From positions 744,001-808,000 of the forward strand of contig OZ004589.1 in assembly GCA_963924555.1 (NCBI GenBank): a stretch of 64,000 nucleotides of DNA, written 5' to 3'. The stretch is from Crambe crambe. Lineage: Eukaryota > Porifera > Demospongiae > Poecilosclerida > Crambeidae. Shown here one piece after another: positions 11,384-22,111 of this stretch (position 1 is the first letter of the stretch; each line of letters begins with the position of its first letter). Both the position numbers and the translations under genes were made by a program. The notes beneath the pieces are model-generated. The model was not told the origin of the DNA and did no database searches. It saw only the letters and a list, made by a program, of their open reading frames with translations.

Positions 11384-14125
11384 ATGGCATTCTTGAGAAG
11401 ACGTGGTGTGGCTGAAGCCTTCAGAAATAACCGTCACCTACAGCAGTTTATGCTGACTGATGTCACTCCGACTGGCAAGGTTCTGGGAACAGGCTCTTTT
11501 GGTTCAGTAGAAGAGGTCAGTGTTCCATCCCTGTCATAGACTGGTAATCAACTGCTGTTCTTCCACACACAGGTGAAGTATCAGCATCTAGTGTGTGCTG
11601 GTAAGAAGCTCCATGAAGCTCTCATAGAAGCTGGCAATGAAGGAGTGGCCGATGTCGTCAGAAAGTACGAGCAGGAGTGCCAGTTGATGTCCAGCCTCCG
11701 TCACCCCAACATCACCCAGTTCCTTGGTCTGTGCTTCCTTCCAGGGACTCAGTTGCCTCTACTGGTGATGGAACGACTGGAGACAAGTCTGGATGACCTG
11801 CTGGAACACATGCCTGGCCTCCCTCTCTCCCTAAAATGCTCTGTCTTGGAGGATGTGGCCAGTGGACTGGTCTACCTCCACAAGAGGACACCTCCAGTCA
11901 TCCACAGGGACTTAACTTCCAAGAATGTCCTTCTCACTTCCTCTCTGGTGGCCAAGATTACTGACATGGGAAACTCCCGAATTGTTAGCATGAGACCTGG
12001 TCAGATGGCTAGGACACTCTCACAATTGCCAGGGACGCTAGTGTACATGCCTCCAGAAGCTCTGGATGAAACTCACCGCTATGGACCATCCCTGGACATC
12101 TTCTCCTTTGGCCACCTTGCCCTCTACACTATAACACAGGTCTGTAGCTACCAACATCTTCTAATACGAAGTTTAAATTTTATCCACTTCCATAGAAATT
12201 CCCAGGCAGCCTTCTCTCCAGCACCTACTACAATCCTGACAATCCTGGAGAAATCCGAGCAAGGACTGAAGTAGAACGTCGTGGGGAGTATATTGACCTT
12301 TTAGAGTATCGTATTGGCAAGGAGTACCCTGCCCTAGTTGATCTCATCAAACAATGTCTGCATAATGTCCCAGAAGAAAGACCAGCCACTGAAGAGGTGT
12401 TGGAGAGACTCCAGAGGATGAGGGTGGAGGTAGAAGGAGGGTATGGTAGCAGTATGGTCAAACTGGATATTCACAAAGTGCTTCTCTTGAAGGAAATGAA
12501 GATGAAGGACAGAAGAATAGAGGAACTGACTCAACATCAGGTGTGTACAGGAGGACTGACTAAACTTCTTAAATATAATTATCTGTTTGTGTCTACAGGA
12601 AGAACTTGGAAGAGATGTCGAAGTAAGTAACTAGATGTCTGTTTTATAGCAGTGAGTGAGTAACATTAATTTTGTACATAAAAGTTGAAGGAGAGAGATA
12701 TTCAGCAGTTGCAGGCAGAAATTGTCACTAAGGATGATCAGATTCAAGAGCTACAAACTGAAGCAGGAGATCGTGATAGGCAACTCAGACAGATGCAGAG
12801 GGAGACAGAGGCTAAGGGCGAACAGCTCCATCAATTGCAGCTGGAGACAGAGGCTAAGGACGAACGACTTCAACAACTGCAGAGAGAGATAGGGGCTAAA
12901 GATGAACAACTACAGAGAGAGATAGGGGCTAGAGATGAACAACTTCAACAGTTACAGAGGGAGAAAGAGGTAGAGTACATGTAATCACTAACAAGTAGAA
13001 TGCACCCCCTCCTATAATCCTGTTATCGGTCTCATACATGTATACATTTTTTTTAGGAATCAGAACATAGGTTCCAGGATGTGTTGCGGAGTAAAGTAGC
13101 TGAGATCAGTAGACTGACAGAAGCACTGAGAACCAACCAAGGACTGCAGTTGGAGGGAGCAAAGAAGGTAGCCAAGAGTGTTATAGTGGTCACATTCAAT
13201 GTCTGGCTTTTATCATTCACACTAGGAACCCCAGCTAAGATGGAGGCGTGGTCCAGACATGCCATTAAGAATGGGAGGACATGTACAGTCAGTGATGGTC
13301 CAGCAAAAGGTGTACATTGGGGGAGGAGTGTCCAGCCAGGAGGATGATAGCAACATAGTCATGGAATATGACACTCTCTCAGGGGAATGGGCCACATTAC
13401 CTCCATATAGAACATGCTATTTTGGGATGGCAAAGATCAACAACCAACTTGTCTTAGTGGGTGGACTTGAACATGATAATAAAGTAAAATTTCTGGGTGC
13501 ATGGAGACCTGAAAGCCAGGAATGGACACACCCCTATCCTGACATGCCCACAGCAAGTATACAATGCTCTGCAGTTTCTTATGAGAGATGGCTAGTGGTG
13601 ACTGGAGGTTGGTACAAGAAATCAGTTGAGATCATGGACACTATCGATAAACAATGGTACAGTGCACCTTCAACTCCAATATCATGGATTATGATGAAGA
13701 CAGCTACAGTAGGTGATACATGTTACTTCATGGGTGGGTTTACAGCGGAAGGATTTGCAGCTTTTGATACTGATATGGTATACAGTGTGTCCCTCTCAAC
13801 TCTCACATCTCAACTGCTCAATCCAAGTAGTGCTCAAGGGGAAAGATCAATCTGGAAGGAGGTGTCTGGACTGCAGTTAACCCTTTCTACTCCACTCTCC
13901 ATCAATGGCTCTCTACTTGCATTGGGTGGACAGAAGGATTGTGAACCAGTGACTGCAATTCACCTCTACCAACCTGAGACTGGGGAGTGGTTAAAAGTTG
14001 GAAATGTGCCACCTCAGCACGATGAGTGCACCAGTGTGATGATCTCAGATAGAGAGATATTAGTTGCTGGAGGTCGGTATAGAGAAATAAAAAACAAGAG
14101 AACTGATATAGCAGTAATAGTATAA
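11384..14125 (+). CDS. Kinase-coiled coil-Kelch protein, copy K3 (complete)
   Basis: Seven exons are in frame: 11384-11515, 11573-12139, 12196-12540, 12599-12622, 12685-12969, 13057-13167 and 13226-14125; 787 residues. Exon 1 holds MAFLRRRGVAEAFRNN and the P-loop (about residues 35-43). The probable beta-3 lysine is at 55 or 56, the helix-C Glu near 77-79, HRD at 155-157 and DMG at 175-177. The coiled coil (exons 4-6) follows the C-lobe, then six Kelch repeats. The Kelch exon is shorter at its 5' end (EPQLRWRRG instead of EPLTLKLPLQLRWRRG). Blade loops differ from the other copies (GGVSSQEDDSN, GGFTAEGFAAFD). No signal peptide or membrane span is seen, so it is probably cytosolic. The substrate is unknown. 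Confidence 0.9.
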
Positions 14126-14702
14126 CTTTTTTCTCAATTATAATAAAATTGCACATGTACACTAGCTGATTACTATTAAGTGAAGATTCTGATCTTTCTA
14201 AGTTGACGTTCCTGTACATTGGTGTGTGTGAGGGAGTGGCACTGGAGGGCACCGAGAGTGTGCTATAGATGAATTCATAGTGGCCATTGCTAATAAATAC
14301 CAGCTTGCTAAAAGGCATTGTTAGCTATCTGATTTTTGAACTGGTGTGGCAGAGGAAATAGCTAGTGGAAATTGGTAATACTGAACGACACAATGGACTG
14401 AGCCAACATCTTCTCCTTTAACCAATTCCTCCTCTGCACCCTGTAGTCCTGTCAGAGCCTCCGACTAGCTATACTGATTCATCAGTATTTTTACTGAAAT
14501 TTGATCAAAAATACTGAAATTTAGATAAACTTACTATACACATTTTATATTCCATTTAATAAATGGCTGAATACATGATAAAATACTGAAAATAGGAGCA
14601 CTAAGTATATCGAAAAATCAAAGTTCATAGGTTGGAGGCACTGCTCATTGACTATAGCTAATACTATTCCAACATGATACAAAATTAGCTAAGATGAATT
14701 CT
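14126..14702. other. K3 3' flank with a short sorting-nexin last-exon remnant
   Basis: 14177-14235 (minus) is a remnant of the sorting nexin last exon (DLERSES coding region and the GTACATTGGTGTGTG stretch), after which homology stops. The rest, about 14240-14702, is AT-rich with no coding region that I can support. Confidence 0.6.
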
Positions 14703-15490
14703 TAGATTAAAAAAAAGAAGGATTGGAACATAAGTTCGAAGCCGAGATCAGCAGATGGACAGAAACACTGAAGACCACCCAAGGACTCCAGCTGGAGGAG
14801 CAAAGAAGGTAAGAGGGTAATGGTGGTCTTGCTTCCATTAGGATCCCCTTACACTTTGAAGTTACCACTCCAGCTGAGATGGAGGCGTGGTCCAGACATG
14901 CCATATCCTGACATGACATGTACATATCCTCTCTTCGAAGAGAGGATATGTACAGTCTATGATGGTCCAGCAAAAGGTTTATGTTGGGGGAGGAAATGGT
15001 GATTGCATAGTTTGACACTCTCTCAGGAAAAATGGCCACATTACCTCAAGCTCTGGCGAGTGATTTTGGGACGGCAAAGATCAACAATCAACTTGTTTTA
15101 GTGGGTGGATAAAAATATGGTTGTTAAATAATTACTGGGTGCATGAAGAGCTGAAAGCAAGAAATGGACACACCCTTATCCTGAAATGCCCACAGCATGC
15201 TGCAGCTACGTAGCTATAATGAATGGTTGGAGGCTGGTTTTTTGACTATCGTCTCTCATAATAAACAATGGTACACTGGACCTTCAACTCCAATACGATG
15301 GACTTATATGTAGGTGACATGTATTATTTCATGAGTGGGTAAGTTTGAATTTAATGTTAAGGTGTACAGTGTGTCCCTCTCAACTCTCACATCTCAACTG
15401 CTCAATCCAAAGAGTGCTAAAGTGGAAAGGTTGATCTGGAAGGAGGTGTCTGGACTGCAGGTTTCTGAGTCCACTCCATTCTCAGCATTT
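14703..15490 (+). pseudogene. Degenerate Kelch-end fragment following K3
   Basis: Recognisable pieces appear in order: coiled-coil exon 6 (14725-14809), the start of the Kelch exon (14842-14995), WTHPYPEMPTA (about 15165), an INKQWYTGP-like stretch (about 15265), and the VYSVSLSTLTSQLLNP to WKEVSGLQVSEST block (15361-15480). They are separated by deletions and stop codons, and homology ends at about 15490. It is a decayed second Kelch unit without kinase exons. Its first 300 bp were copied to 35040-35336. Confidence 0.8.
14919..14954. repeat. 36-bp perfect palindrome inside the Kelch remnant
   Basis: Two 18-base arms, TGTACATATCCTCTCTTC and its exact reverse complement, meet with no spacer. 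In intact Kelch copies only the right-hand arm type is present, as GGATATGTACAGTC-like sequence just after the MP dipeptide. The left arm therefore looks like an inverted copy made in place. Confidence 0.9.
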
Positions 15491-15664
15491 CCAGATTAGT
15501 GGGGGGAGTCTGGTGCCGCCAGACTAGGGAAATCATGGGATGGCTCTTTCTCACTTTTATAAATCATCTGCTAAATTTGGCAGTTTTTATCACTTCCAAG
15601 CAATGTCTGCTCAGTGAAGTCACATAATGTATCGCATGACCTTATCCACTATTTGTACTCCTCA

Positions 15665-16924
15665 GGGCCTCACTATTCTACGGAACGGAACGGAACGGTT
15701 CCGGGACCCTATTTCACGGAACGGAACTTTCACTGCGCGCATGCGCGCATACTTTAAGGTGGAGCTGGAGGTTAAAGTCTACACGTAGTCCAATGTACTT
15801 TCTTGATTCTCTCTCTAACAAAGTTAGAAGGCCCATAGGTGGCCATAAAGTATTCTACTATTTAGTAGCAAGCACTGGCAGTCCTATATTTACAACAATA
15901 GACCTTATTTACAACTTGAGCCATCCATATCTCTGTCAACCTCTTCTCCTTCCAATGAGTGATTTGACAGTCCCCAGCCAAACATTTGAGATCTAGTTCA
16001 TATGTAGAAGGGCTGTGAAGTGCCACTAACCTTCCCTTCAAGTTATTTATAATGGCCACAGGTATTGATGACAGATAACAGTCAAACAAACAGTGAGTCA
16101 AACACTGGTTAACTACTACCTGTGCCTGTTTAGGTTGTTTTCTCTCCATTGCAGATTTTTAACATGAAATTTTATCACTAAAGATGGTGTTTCTTTATGT
16201 AGGTCTGGAAAAAGTAGCACCAACTCAAACTAAAGAGAGACATGCATATCTACCTTTTGTCAATACAATTCTTGTTATCACATGTCTTGAAAAAAGAGCT
16301 TTAGCAAAGAGGAGATGTTTTATTTGTGACCCTTGTTTACTGTAGCTGCTGCTGCAGTTTCTACCTTTAGGTTGATAGATGTTAATGTCCAATTGAAACA
16401 TCCGTGATGTGGCCTGAGCTGCAAGCTGCGCTGCATATACGCATGCGCATTCGTGTCCCAGGCCATGCCCTTCAGGTGGGAGTGAACCGCAAGCTAGCAT
16501 CCTCTTTATCAGTTTGCCGCTCGGCAGGCTTGCACTTCATTCCTCTGGTAGCAGAAACATTAGGGGGCCTTGCTGACGACACAATTCAAACTGTTCGCTC
16601 CATTGGCAAGGCCATCGCAGACAGAGTGGGTACTACAGATTCCTCCAACTCTTCCAAGCACCTCTTTGGTCGACTAGCCATCGCCCTGTGGCGTGGCAAC
16701 GCCTGTTTATGGCTACATCGCCTCCCAACTCTCCCCCCCCCCCCTCTCTAGACGGAGTGCCATGACTTGGACTTGTTTATTTGTCTGTGTATAATCGAAT
16801 TCCATTAAAAAAAATTATAGAAAAAAAAAAAAATGTCCCACAATACGCATGCGCAGTGAAAGTTCCGTTCCATGAAATAGGGTCCCGGAACCGTTCCGTT
16901 CCGTTCCGTAGAATAGTGAGGCCC
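15665..16924. mobile_element. 1,260-bp Mutator-like (MULE-type) non-autonomous element
   Basis: Long terminal inverted repeats of about 65-80 bp begin GGGCCTCACTATTCTACGG at 15665 and end with the complement at 16924; they contain GGAACGGAACGG repeats and a CGCATGCG box. The element is flanked by a perfect 9-bp direct repeat, TACTCCTCA, at 15656-15664 and 16925-16933. A 9-bp duplication with long inverted repeats is the signature of Mutator/MULE elements. The interior has a plus-strand ORF at 16404-16751 (see separate entry) and no transposase that I can recognise. Confidence 0.82.
16404..16751 (+). pseudogene. Retroelement-like ORF fragment inside the MULE-type element
   Basis: The 115-codon open stretch contains FIPLVAETLGGLADDTI and, later, HLFGRLAIALWRGNACLWLHR. 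The pattern (F-x-PLV-x-E-x-GG, then an RLA...RGNA box) resembles the C-terminal tails of reverse-transcriptase-encoding elements that I associate with marine invertebrate genomes. It has no RT core. It is probably a captured or stranded fragment; the assignment is from memory of the pattern and is tentative. Confidence 0.4.
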
Positions 16925-17040
16925 TACTCCTCACCTCATCACGGACTTTCTTCTTCTTTCTTTCCTCCCCTGCCTTCTCCTTCTCCAGCTGCAAACTATC
17001 CCTCTTTTGCACAGCAGACTGCAAGCATTCATGTGGCCAT

Positions 17041-17422
17041 ATAGCTAGCTACCATGAGCTGGAGCTGCTCCAATTATTATAGCTGATAGCTAGTACGTAT
17101 TAAAGTAGCTACAACTGATAAGCTTACTTGTTAGTAGCAGGACAAAACTCTAAATAGTTTATGCAGTTCTATTGGTGGAGATTCTTACCACACTGAACAA
17201 GCTCGCCCTTTTCCCCTACATTAATTACATAATGTAATTAATATTATTATACTATTATTATATTATTATTATTACATTATAGTAATTAGCTATAGTGACA
17301 TGCCCTTTTGTTCAGTGCACTGTAAAAACAAATGTGTAAAAACAACCCATAGTCTTGGATTATCTGAACTCGTGTAGCTCTCCATCCCTGTAGACTGGTG
17401 ATCAACTGCTGGTCTTCCACAG
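17041..17422. other. AT-rich spacer upstream of kinase remnant K4
   Basis: 17218-17290 is a run of TTA/TAA-rich low-complexity sequence. 17375-17422 matches the intron before kinase exon 2. The P-loop exon 1 expected here is absent, which shows K4 lost its 5' end. Confidence 0.6.
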
Positions 17423-19190
17423 GTGAAGTACCAGCATCTAGTGTGTGCTGGTAAGAAGCTCCATGAAGCTCTCATAGAAGCTGACAATGAAGGAGTGGCT
17501 GATGTCGTCAGAAAATATGAGCAGGAGTGCCAGTTGATGTCCAGCCTCCGTCACCCCAACATCACCCAGTTCCTTGGCCTGTGTTTCCTTCCAGGGACTC
17601 AGCTGCCTCTACTGGTGATGGAACGACTGGAGACAAGTTTGGATGACCTGCTGGAGCACATATCTGGCCTCCCTCTCTTCCTAAAACGCTCTGTCTTGGA
17701 GGATGTGGCCTGTGGACTGGTCTACCTCCACAAAAGGACACCTCCAGTCATCCACAGGGATTTGACTTCCAAGAATGTCCTCCTCACTTCCTCTCTGGTG
17801 GCCAAGATCACTGATGGGAAACTCCCGCATTGTCAACACAAGGCCTGGTCAGATGGCTAGGGGTAGGGCTAGGACTAGGGCTAGGACACTCACACAGTTG
17901 CCAGGGACGCTAGTGTACATGCCTCCAGAGGCTCTGGATGAGATTCACCGCTAGCTATGGACCATCCCTGGACATCTTCTTCTTTGGCCACCTTGCCCTC
18001 TACACTATAGCTAACACAGGTCTGTACCAACATCTTCTAATGCAAAGTTTAAATTTTATCCACTTCTATAGAAATTCCCAGGCAGCCTTCTCTCCAGCAC
18101 CGACTACAATCCTGAATCCGAGCACTGAAGTAGAACATCATGGGGAGTACATTGATATACTGGAGACACAGATAGGCTGGCTCCACCCTGTCCTAGTTGA
18201 TCTCATCAAACAGTGTCTGCAGAATGTCCCAGAAGAAAGACCAGTCACTGAAGAGGTGCTGCATGGAGAGACTCCAGAGGATGAGGGTGGAGGTGGAAGG
18301 AGGACAGAAGGATAAGAGAAGTATACTCAACACCAGGTGGGTGCAGGAGGACTAACTAAACTTTTTAAAATAATGTGTCTTCAGGAAGAAATTGGAAGAG
18401 ATGTAGAAGTAAGTAACTGCATAGAAGGAGAGAGATATTCAGCAGTTGCAGGCACTAAGGATGATCAGATTCAGCAACTACGAACTGAAGTAGGAGCTCA
18501 TGATAGGCAACTCAGACAGATGCAAAGGGAGACAGAAGCTAAGGATGAACAGCTCCATCAACTGCAGAGGGAGACAGAGACTAAGGACGAACAACTCCAT
18601 CAACTGCAGAGGGAGGCAGGGGCTAAGGATGAACAGCTCCATCAACTGCAGAGAGAGATAGGGGCTAAGATGGACAACTTCAACAGTTACAGAGGGAGAA
18701 AGAGGTAGAGTAGCTAACCATATCATGAACAATGGCCACTGTATGAATTCATCTCCTCCTGTAGTCCTGTAATAGCCAGTGGAAATTAACTATTTCCACA
18801 TTCAGTCATTGGTGATGTGTATCTAACATAAAAAGCAGTAGCAGCTACTAATTAATTTCAGATTTTCTTGAATGGGAACATAGGTTCCAGGATGTGTTGC
18901 AGAGTAAAGAAGCTCTAGATCAGCAGACTGACAGAAGCACTGAGGACTAGCCAAGGACTGCAGCTGGAGGAAGCAAAGACGGCAATGGTGATCATTCTTT
19001 TATCATTCACACTTGCTTCCATTAGGAACCACTTCAGCTGAGATGGAGGCTTGGTCCAGACATGCCATTAGGGAAGGGAAATTGTGTACAGTCAGTGAGG
19101 GTCCAGCAAAAGGTTTATGTTGGGGACACCACCCCATATGCTGCCCACGATGATTTCACAGTCATGGAATATGACACTCAATGGCCATGT
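17423..19190 (+). pseudogene. Kinase-coiled coil-Kelch pseudogene K4
   Basis: Kinase exon 2 starts at 17423 without exon 1. A 2-bp loss at about 17812 shifts the frame at DMG. A GGCTAGGACTAGG-like expansion follows at about 17858, and a 4-bp insertion breaks the RYGPSLD segment at about 17953. The second kinase exon is at 18073-18330 with damage. The coil exon (18424-18705) keeps KDEQLHQLQRE repeats. The Kelch exon begins near 19030 (RHAIREGKLCTV / VQSVRVQQKVYVG) and breaks off at about 19190, just before the next gene. It is clearly non-functional and was cut short where the Kelch gene at 19284 begins. Confidence 0.87.
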
Positions 19191-19215
19191 TATACTTTGG
19201 CTGTCAATTGTACGA

Positions 19216-19262
19216 GGGTGGGGCAATTCCGTCATTCTTGTGATGTCGGAATTGCCCCGCCT
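19216..19262. repeat. Hairpin upstream of the non-kinase Kelch gene
   Basis: Arms GGGGCAATTCCG (19220-19231) and CGGAATTGCCCC (19247-19258) are perfect complements around a 15-base loop; with G-U pairs the RNA stem would extend to about 16. It ends 25 bp before the ATG at 19284. It could be a small palindromic element, a promoter feature or a 5' leader hairpin. Confidence 0.6.
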
Positions 19263-19283
19263 TATCTTATAGCTAGCTAAAGC

Positions 19284-21293
19284 ATGACTTCCATAGATGA
19301 CGTTCTGACAGGCTACAGATTAACCAGAGATCAGCTAGATATTCCCTGTTCTAAGGATGCTTGTCAATCCATAGCCAAGAAACTGAGTCGGTGGGAATTG
19401 CTAGCACCTTCTATCGGATTATCCTTGCCACTGTGGCCCATTGGTTAGTAGTGTGTCTTTTGACATGAGGTCTTGAGAATTTCTTTTTCAAAAACCTGCC
19501 GGCTCTTTAAGCAAATTCTGTGGATGCCTCAATATTATTTAGGCCTATGTATTTCTAGCTCGCCTAGATGAAACCATTGAATCATTTGAGAAACGATTCA
19601 AAAGTCTTGTTAAAGCAACTGACTATTTTCATTATGCTCTCCTTGAAGTGATCATAAATAACCATGGCAGTGATAGGCTTAAGCAACAAATGAAGTCTTA
19701 TGTGTCTGAAATGAAGCAATTTTGTCAAGAGACTACAGTGGCCGACTTCATCCCATACTGTAGAAGCAAGCGATGGTTTGAAACCTTTTCCAAGGAATTT
19801 GTGGAACTAAAAATAAAGCTTGATATTGGCAAGCAAAGATCAATGGAATATACTCTCATGGAATTAGAAAAGTTGAAGTATCGTCTTTATATGAGCTGTC
19901 AGCTACCAACTTATGCACTGATCCTTTGTGGTCTAAAGGAAGGCTGTCTTGAGGTGACATGGCTAGTAGCTGCTGAGAAGGAGAAATACATAAAGGAAAT
20001 GCTACCGACTAATCAGCTGGAAGGAATCATGTCTATCTCATTGGGAGGTGAACAGATTTGTGGTGATAATGTGAGTTAATGTTAACTCTATTAAACTAGC
20101 CTATGATCAATGATTTAACCTCCCATTCATCTTTTTTATGACTTAGATGGGTGGCACTGAAATCGAAGTCAAAAGTCCTGTCCCAAATCTACAAGCAGAG
20201 GTATGTAATGTGCCATGAAATTACAAAAGATTATATATAATATTATTATAGGAACTACAAGATGAAAGTGTAGAAGTTGCTAAGAAGAAACCAAGGAGAT
20301 CACTTAAAGAGAAAAAGGCAAGTAAGGTCAGGAACTACCATTGCTACTTATAATGTAGTGTTGATTTCCATCCCATAGGTACTTAAATTACCTCTCCAGA
20401 TAAGTTGGAGGCAAGGTCAAGATATGGTACGGGGGATGCGAAATTTTATACAGTCAGTTATGATACAAGAAAAGGTGTATGTTGGTGGTGGAGATACTGC
20501 TCTATTGTCAAACAACAAAGACCACATTGTCATGGAATATGACACGCGTTTGGGAAAGTGGGACGAGTTAGCACCATACAAAGCATGCAGTTTTGCAATG
20601 ACGAAGATCAACAACTGTCTAGTACTTGTAGGTGGAATCAAGCCAGGTGTTATCAGTAAGATGCTGGCTGTATGGAAAGCCAAAGATAAGAAATGGACAC
20701 ACCCCTATCCTAAAATGTCAATGGCACGTTCACACTGCTCTGCAATTACGTATGAAGAATGGCTGGTGGTGGCCGGAGGCTGGTCTGAGGAAGAAAATCC
20801 TCTCTCATCTGTTGAGATTATGAACGCAAATAATAAACAATGGTACATTGGACCTCCAACTCCAATACCATGGAGCAGTATGAAGACAGCTACAGTAGGT
20901 GACACCTGTTACTTCATGGGTGGGGTCATTGAAGGTAATCCTACTGATGAGGTGTATAGCATGTCCCTGTCAGCTCTCACATACAAACTTCTCGATCCAA
21001 GAAATTCTGAAGGAGAAAAATCAATCTGGAAGGAGGTGCCTGGACTTCAAGTTACTCAATCTACTCCCATTTCTATCAGTGGCTCTCTGCTTGCAATAGG
21101 TGGAAAGAAGGATGTATTTACAACTGCAATTCTTCTCTATGAAAGCAAGACTGGGAACTGGGTTGAGGTTGGAAACTTACCAGCCTTCCATTTTCAGTGT
21201 ACTAGTGTGATGATCACTGATAGAGAAATGTTGGTGGCTGGTGGGTGGAGTAAAACTGGACCAGCAAGAACTGATATAGCTCTAATTGGTTAA
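19284..21293 (+). CDS. Kelch protein with a non-kinase N-terminal domain
   Basis: Exons are 19284-19443, 19559-20070, 20147-20200, 20252-20317 and 20379-21293, phases consistent; 568 residues. Residues 1-53 (MTSIDDVLTGYRL ... IAKKLSRWELLAPSIGL) look alpha-helical and vaguely Death-fold-like. Residues 55-224 hold a helical region (FHYALLEVIINNHGSDRLKQ, WFETFSKEFVELKIKL, ILCGLKEGCLEVTWLV) that I do not recognise. A short basic linker (KKKPRRSLKEKK) follows, then a Kelch propeller starting LKLPLQISWRQGQDM, clearly homologous to that of the kinase genes, but diverged and with its own loops. Exon 4 may end at a GC splice donor (AAG|GCAAGT) or at a GT 9 bp later; both keep frame. It has no kinase domain. 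Its place inside the array suggests domain shuffling. Confidence 0.8.
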
Positions 21294-21411
21294 AGCTTTG
21301 TTTTACTTGTAATTTATTATTATTTTTTTGTAATTTTTTATTTGTGGTTTATCAAAACACGCTCCATTCGGAATATTTCCAGCCCCAACCCCTTTTATCT
21401 TGTGATACGCC

Positions 21412-22036
21412 CTTTGTTATGGAAGACGTGGTGTAGCTGATGATGTCACTCCAACTGCATGGCAAGGTTCTGGGTTCTGTTCTTCCACACCAGCATCTAG
21501 TATCATAGGTGCTGGAAGCAGGGGGGCACTGGTTGAGTTGGGGGGGGGCCTTGGGGGCACTCCTTAATATAGCAAACACCGGCAGTAAATTGCTAAATAT
21601 TAGCAACACTGTACATCAAAGTAAATTGCCAACCTAGCAATTAACATGCAGGCAGCTGGAAAGTGCTTATTATACCTGACTGTGTTCAGTTTAATAATGG
21701 CTAAGCTAACTGGCTGGATTTCAACAATATAATGCTCTTGCATGTCCATAAAGAAAAAAAACAACAAACAAGCAAGAAAACAAAAATATAATAATAGACC
21801 TTAATGCCATAGCTAATGAATTCAGTATGAAAAAGATTTTTTGTGATCAATAATAACTAATGCGAGTGCCCCCTCAGTCAAAAATAGCTTCCAGCACCCT
21901 TGAGTATGTGCTGGTAAGAAGCTCCATGAAGCTGGCAATGAAGGAGTGGCTGATATCGCCAGAAGTATGAACAGGAGTGCCACCTTGCCCTCTACTTGCC
22001 ACCTCAGCATGAGATATTAGTGGCTGGAGGTTTCCA
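21412..22036 (+). pseudogene. Collapsed kinase-Kelch remnant K5
   Basis: Pieces of exon 1 (GAAGACGTGGTGTAGCTGA, then CACTCCAACTGCATGGCAAG) run into the start of exon 2 (CAGCATCTAG). After an inserted element, exon 2 continues (AAGAAGCTCCATGAAGC through AGGAGTGCC), jumps to the end of the kinase exon (ACCTTGCCCTCTAC), and then to the last Kelch strand (GAGATATTAGTGGCTGGAGG). More than 2 kb of the gene has been lost by several internal deletions, yet the order of the pieces is kept. Confidence 0.82.
21504..21902. mobile_element. 399-bp inverted-repeat element inside K5
   Basis: Ends CATAGGTGCTGGAAGC (left) and the complement of CAAGGGTGCTGGAAGC (right) match at 14 of 16 positions. AGTAT flanks it at 21499-21503 and 21903-21907. 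It separates the two halves of CAGCATCTAGTGTGTGCTGG, which is continuous in other kinase copies. It is AT-rich inside and has no ORF. The superfamily is undetermined. Confidence 0.65.
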
Positions 22037-22111
22037 TTGCTGTGATACTATTTTTATCTCGTATTTTATAATTTAAATAATTCACACAAAAATGCACGCA
22101 AACAAATTTAT

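Larger units (their letters stand above)
13083..14997 (+). repeat. Segmental duplication, donor-like copy (partner 33422-35336)
   Basis: About 1.9 kb, from inside K3 exon 6 (GTTGCGGAGTAAAG) to GGGGAGGAAAT in the following Kelch remnant, recurs at 33422-35336 with few substitutions, including the same Kelch loops and the same 36-bp palindrome. Only K3 has the matching kinase exons upstream, so this copy looks older. Confidence 0.85.
15550..17040 (-). pseudogene. Eroded sorting nexin remnant S3 containing a transposon
   Basis: 15560-15600 matches the exon encoding ANARKLQKLPKLADDLQK with changes. 16925-17030 matches the exon encoding VQKRDSLQLEKEKAGEERKKKKVRDE. Between them lies the 1,260-bp element at 15665-16924. 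All other exons are gone. It is the most diverged sorting nexin copy in the array, so it is probably the oldest. Confidence 0.75.

Noticed and set aside
17850..17890. Telomere-like TAGGG repeats in K4
   Set aside because: Only a local expansion of GGGCTAGGACTAGG in a pseudogene; too short and irregular for a telomeric tract.
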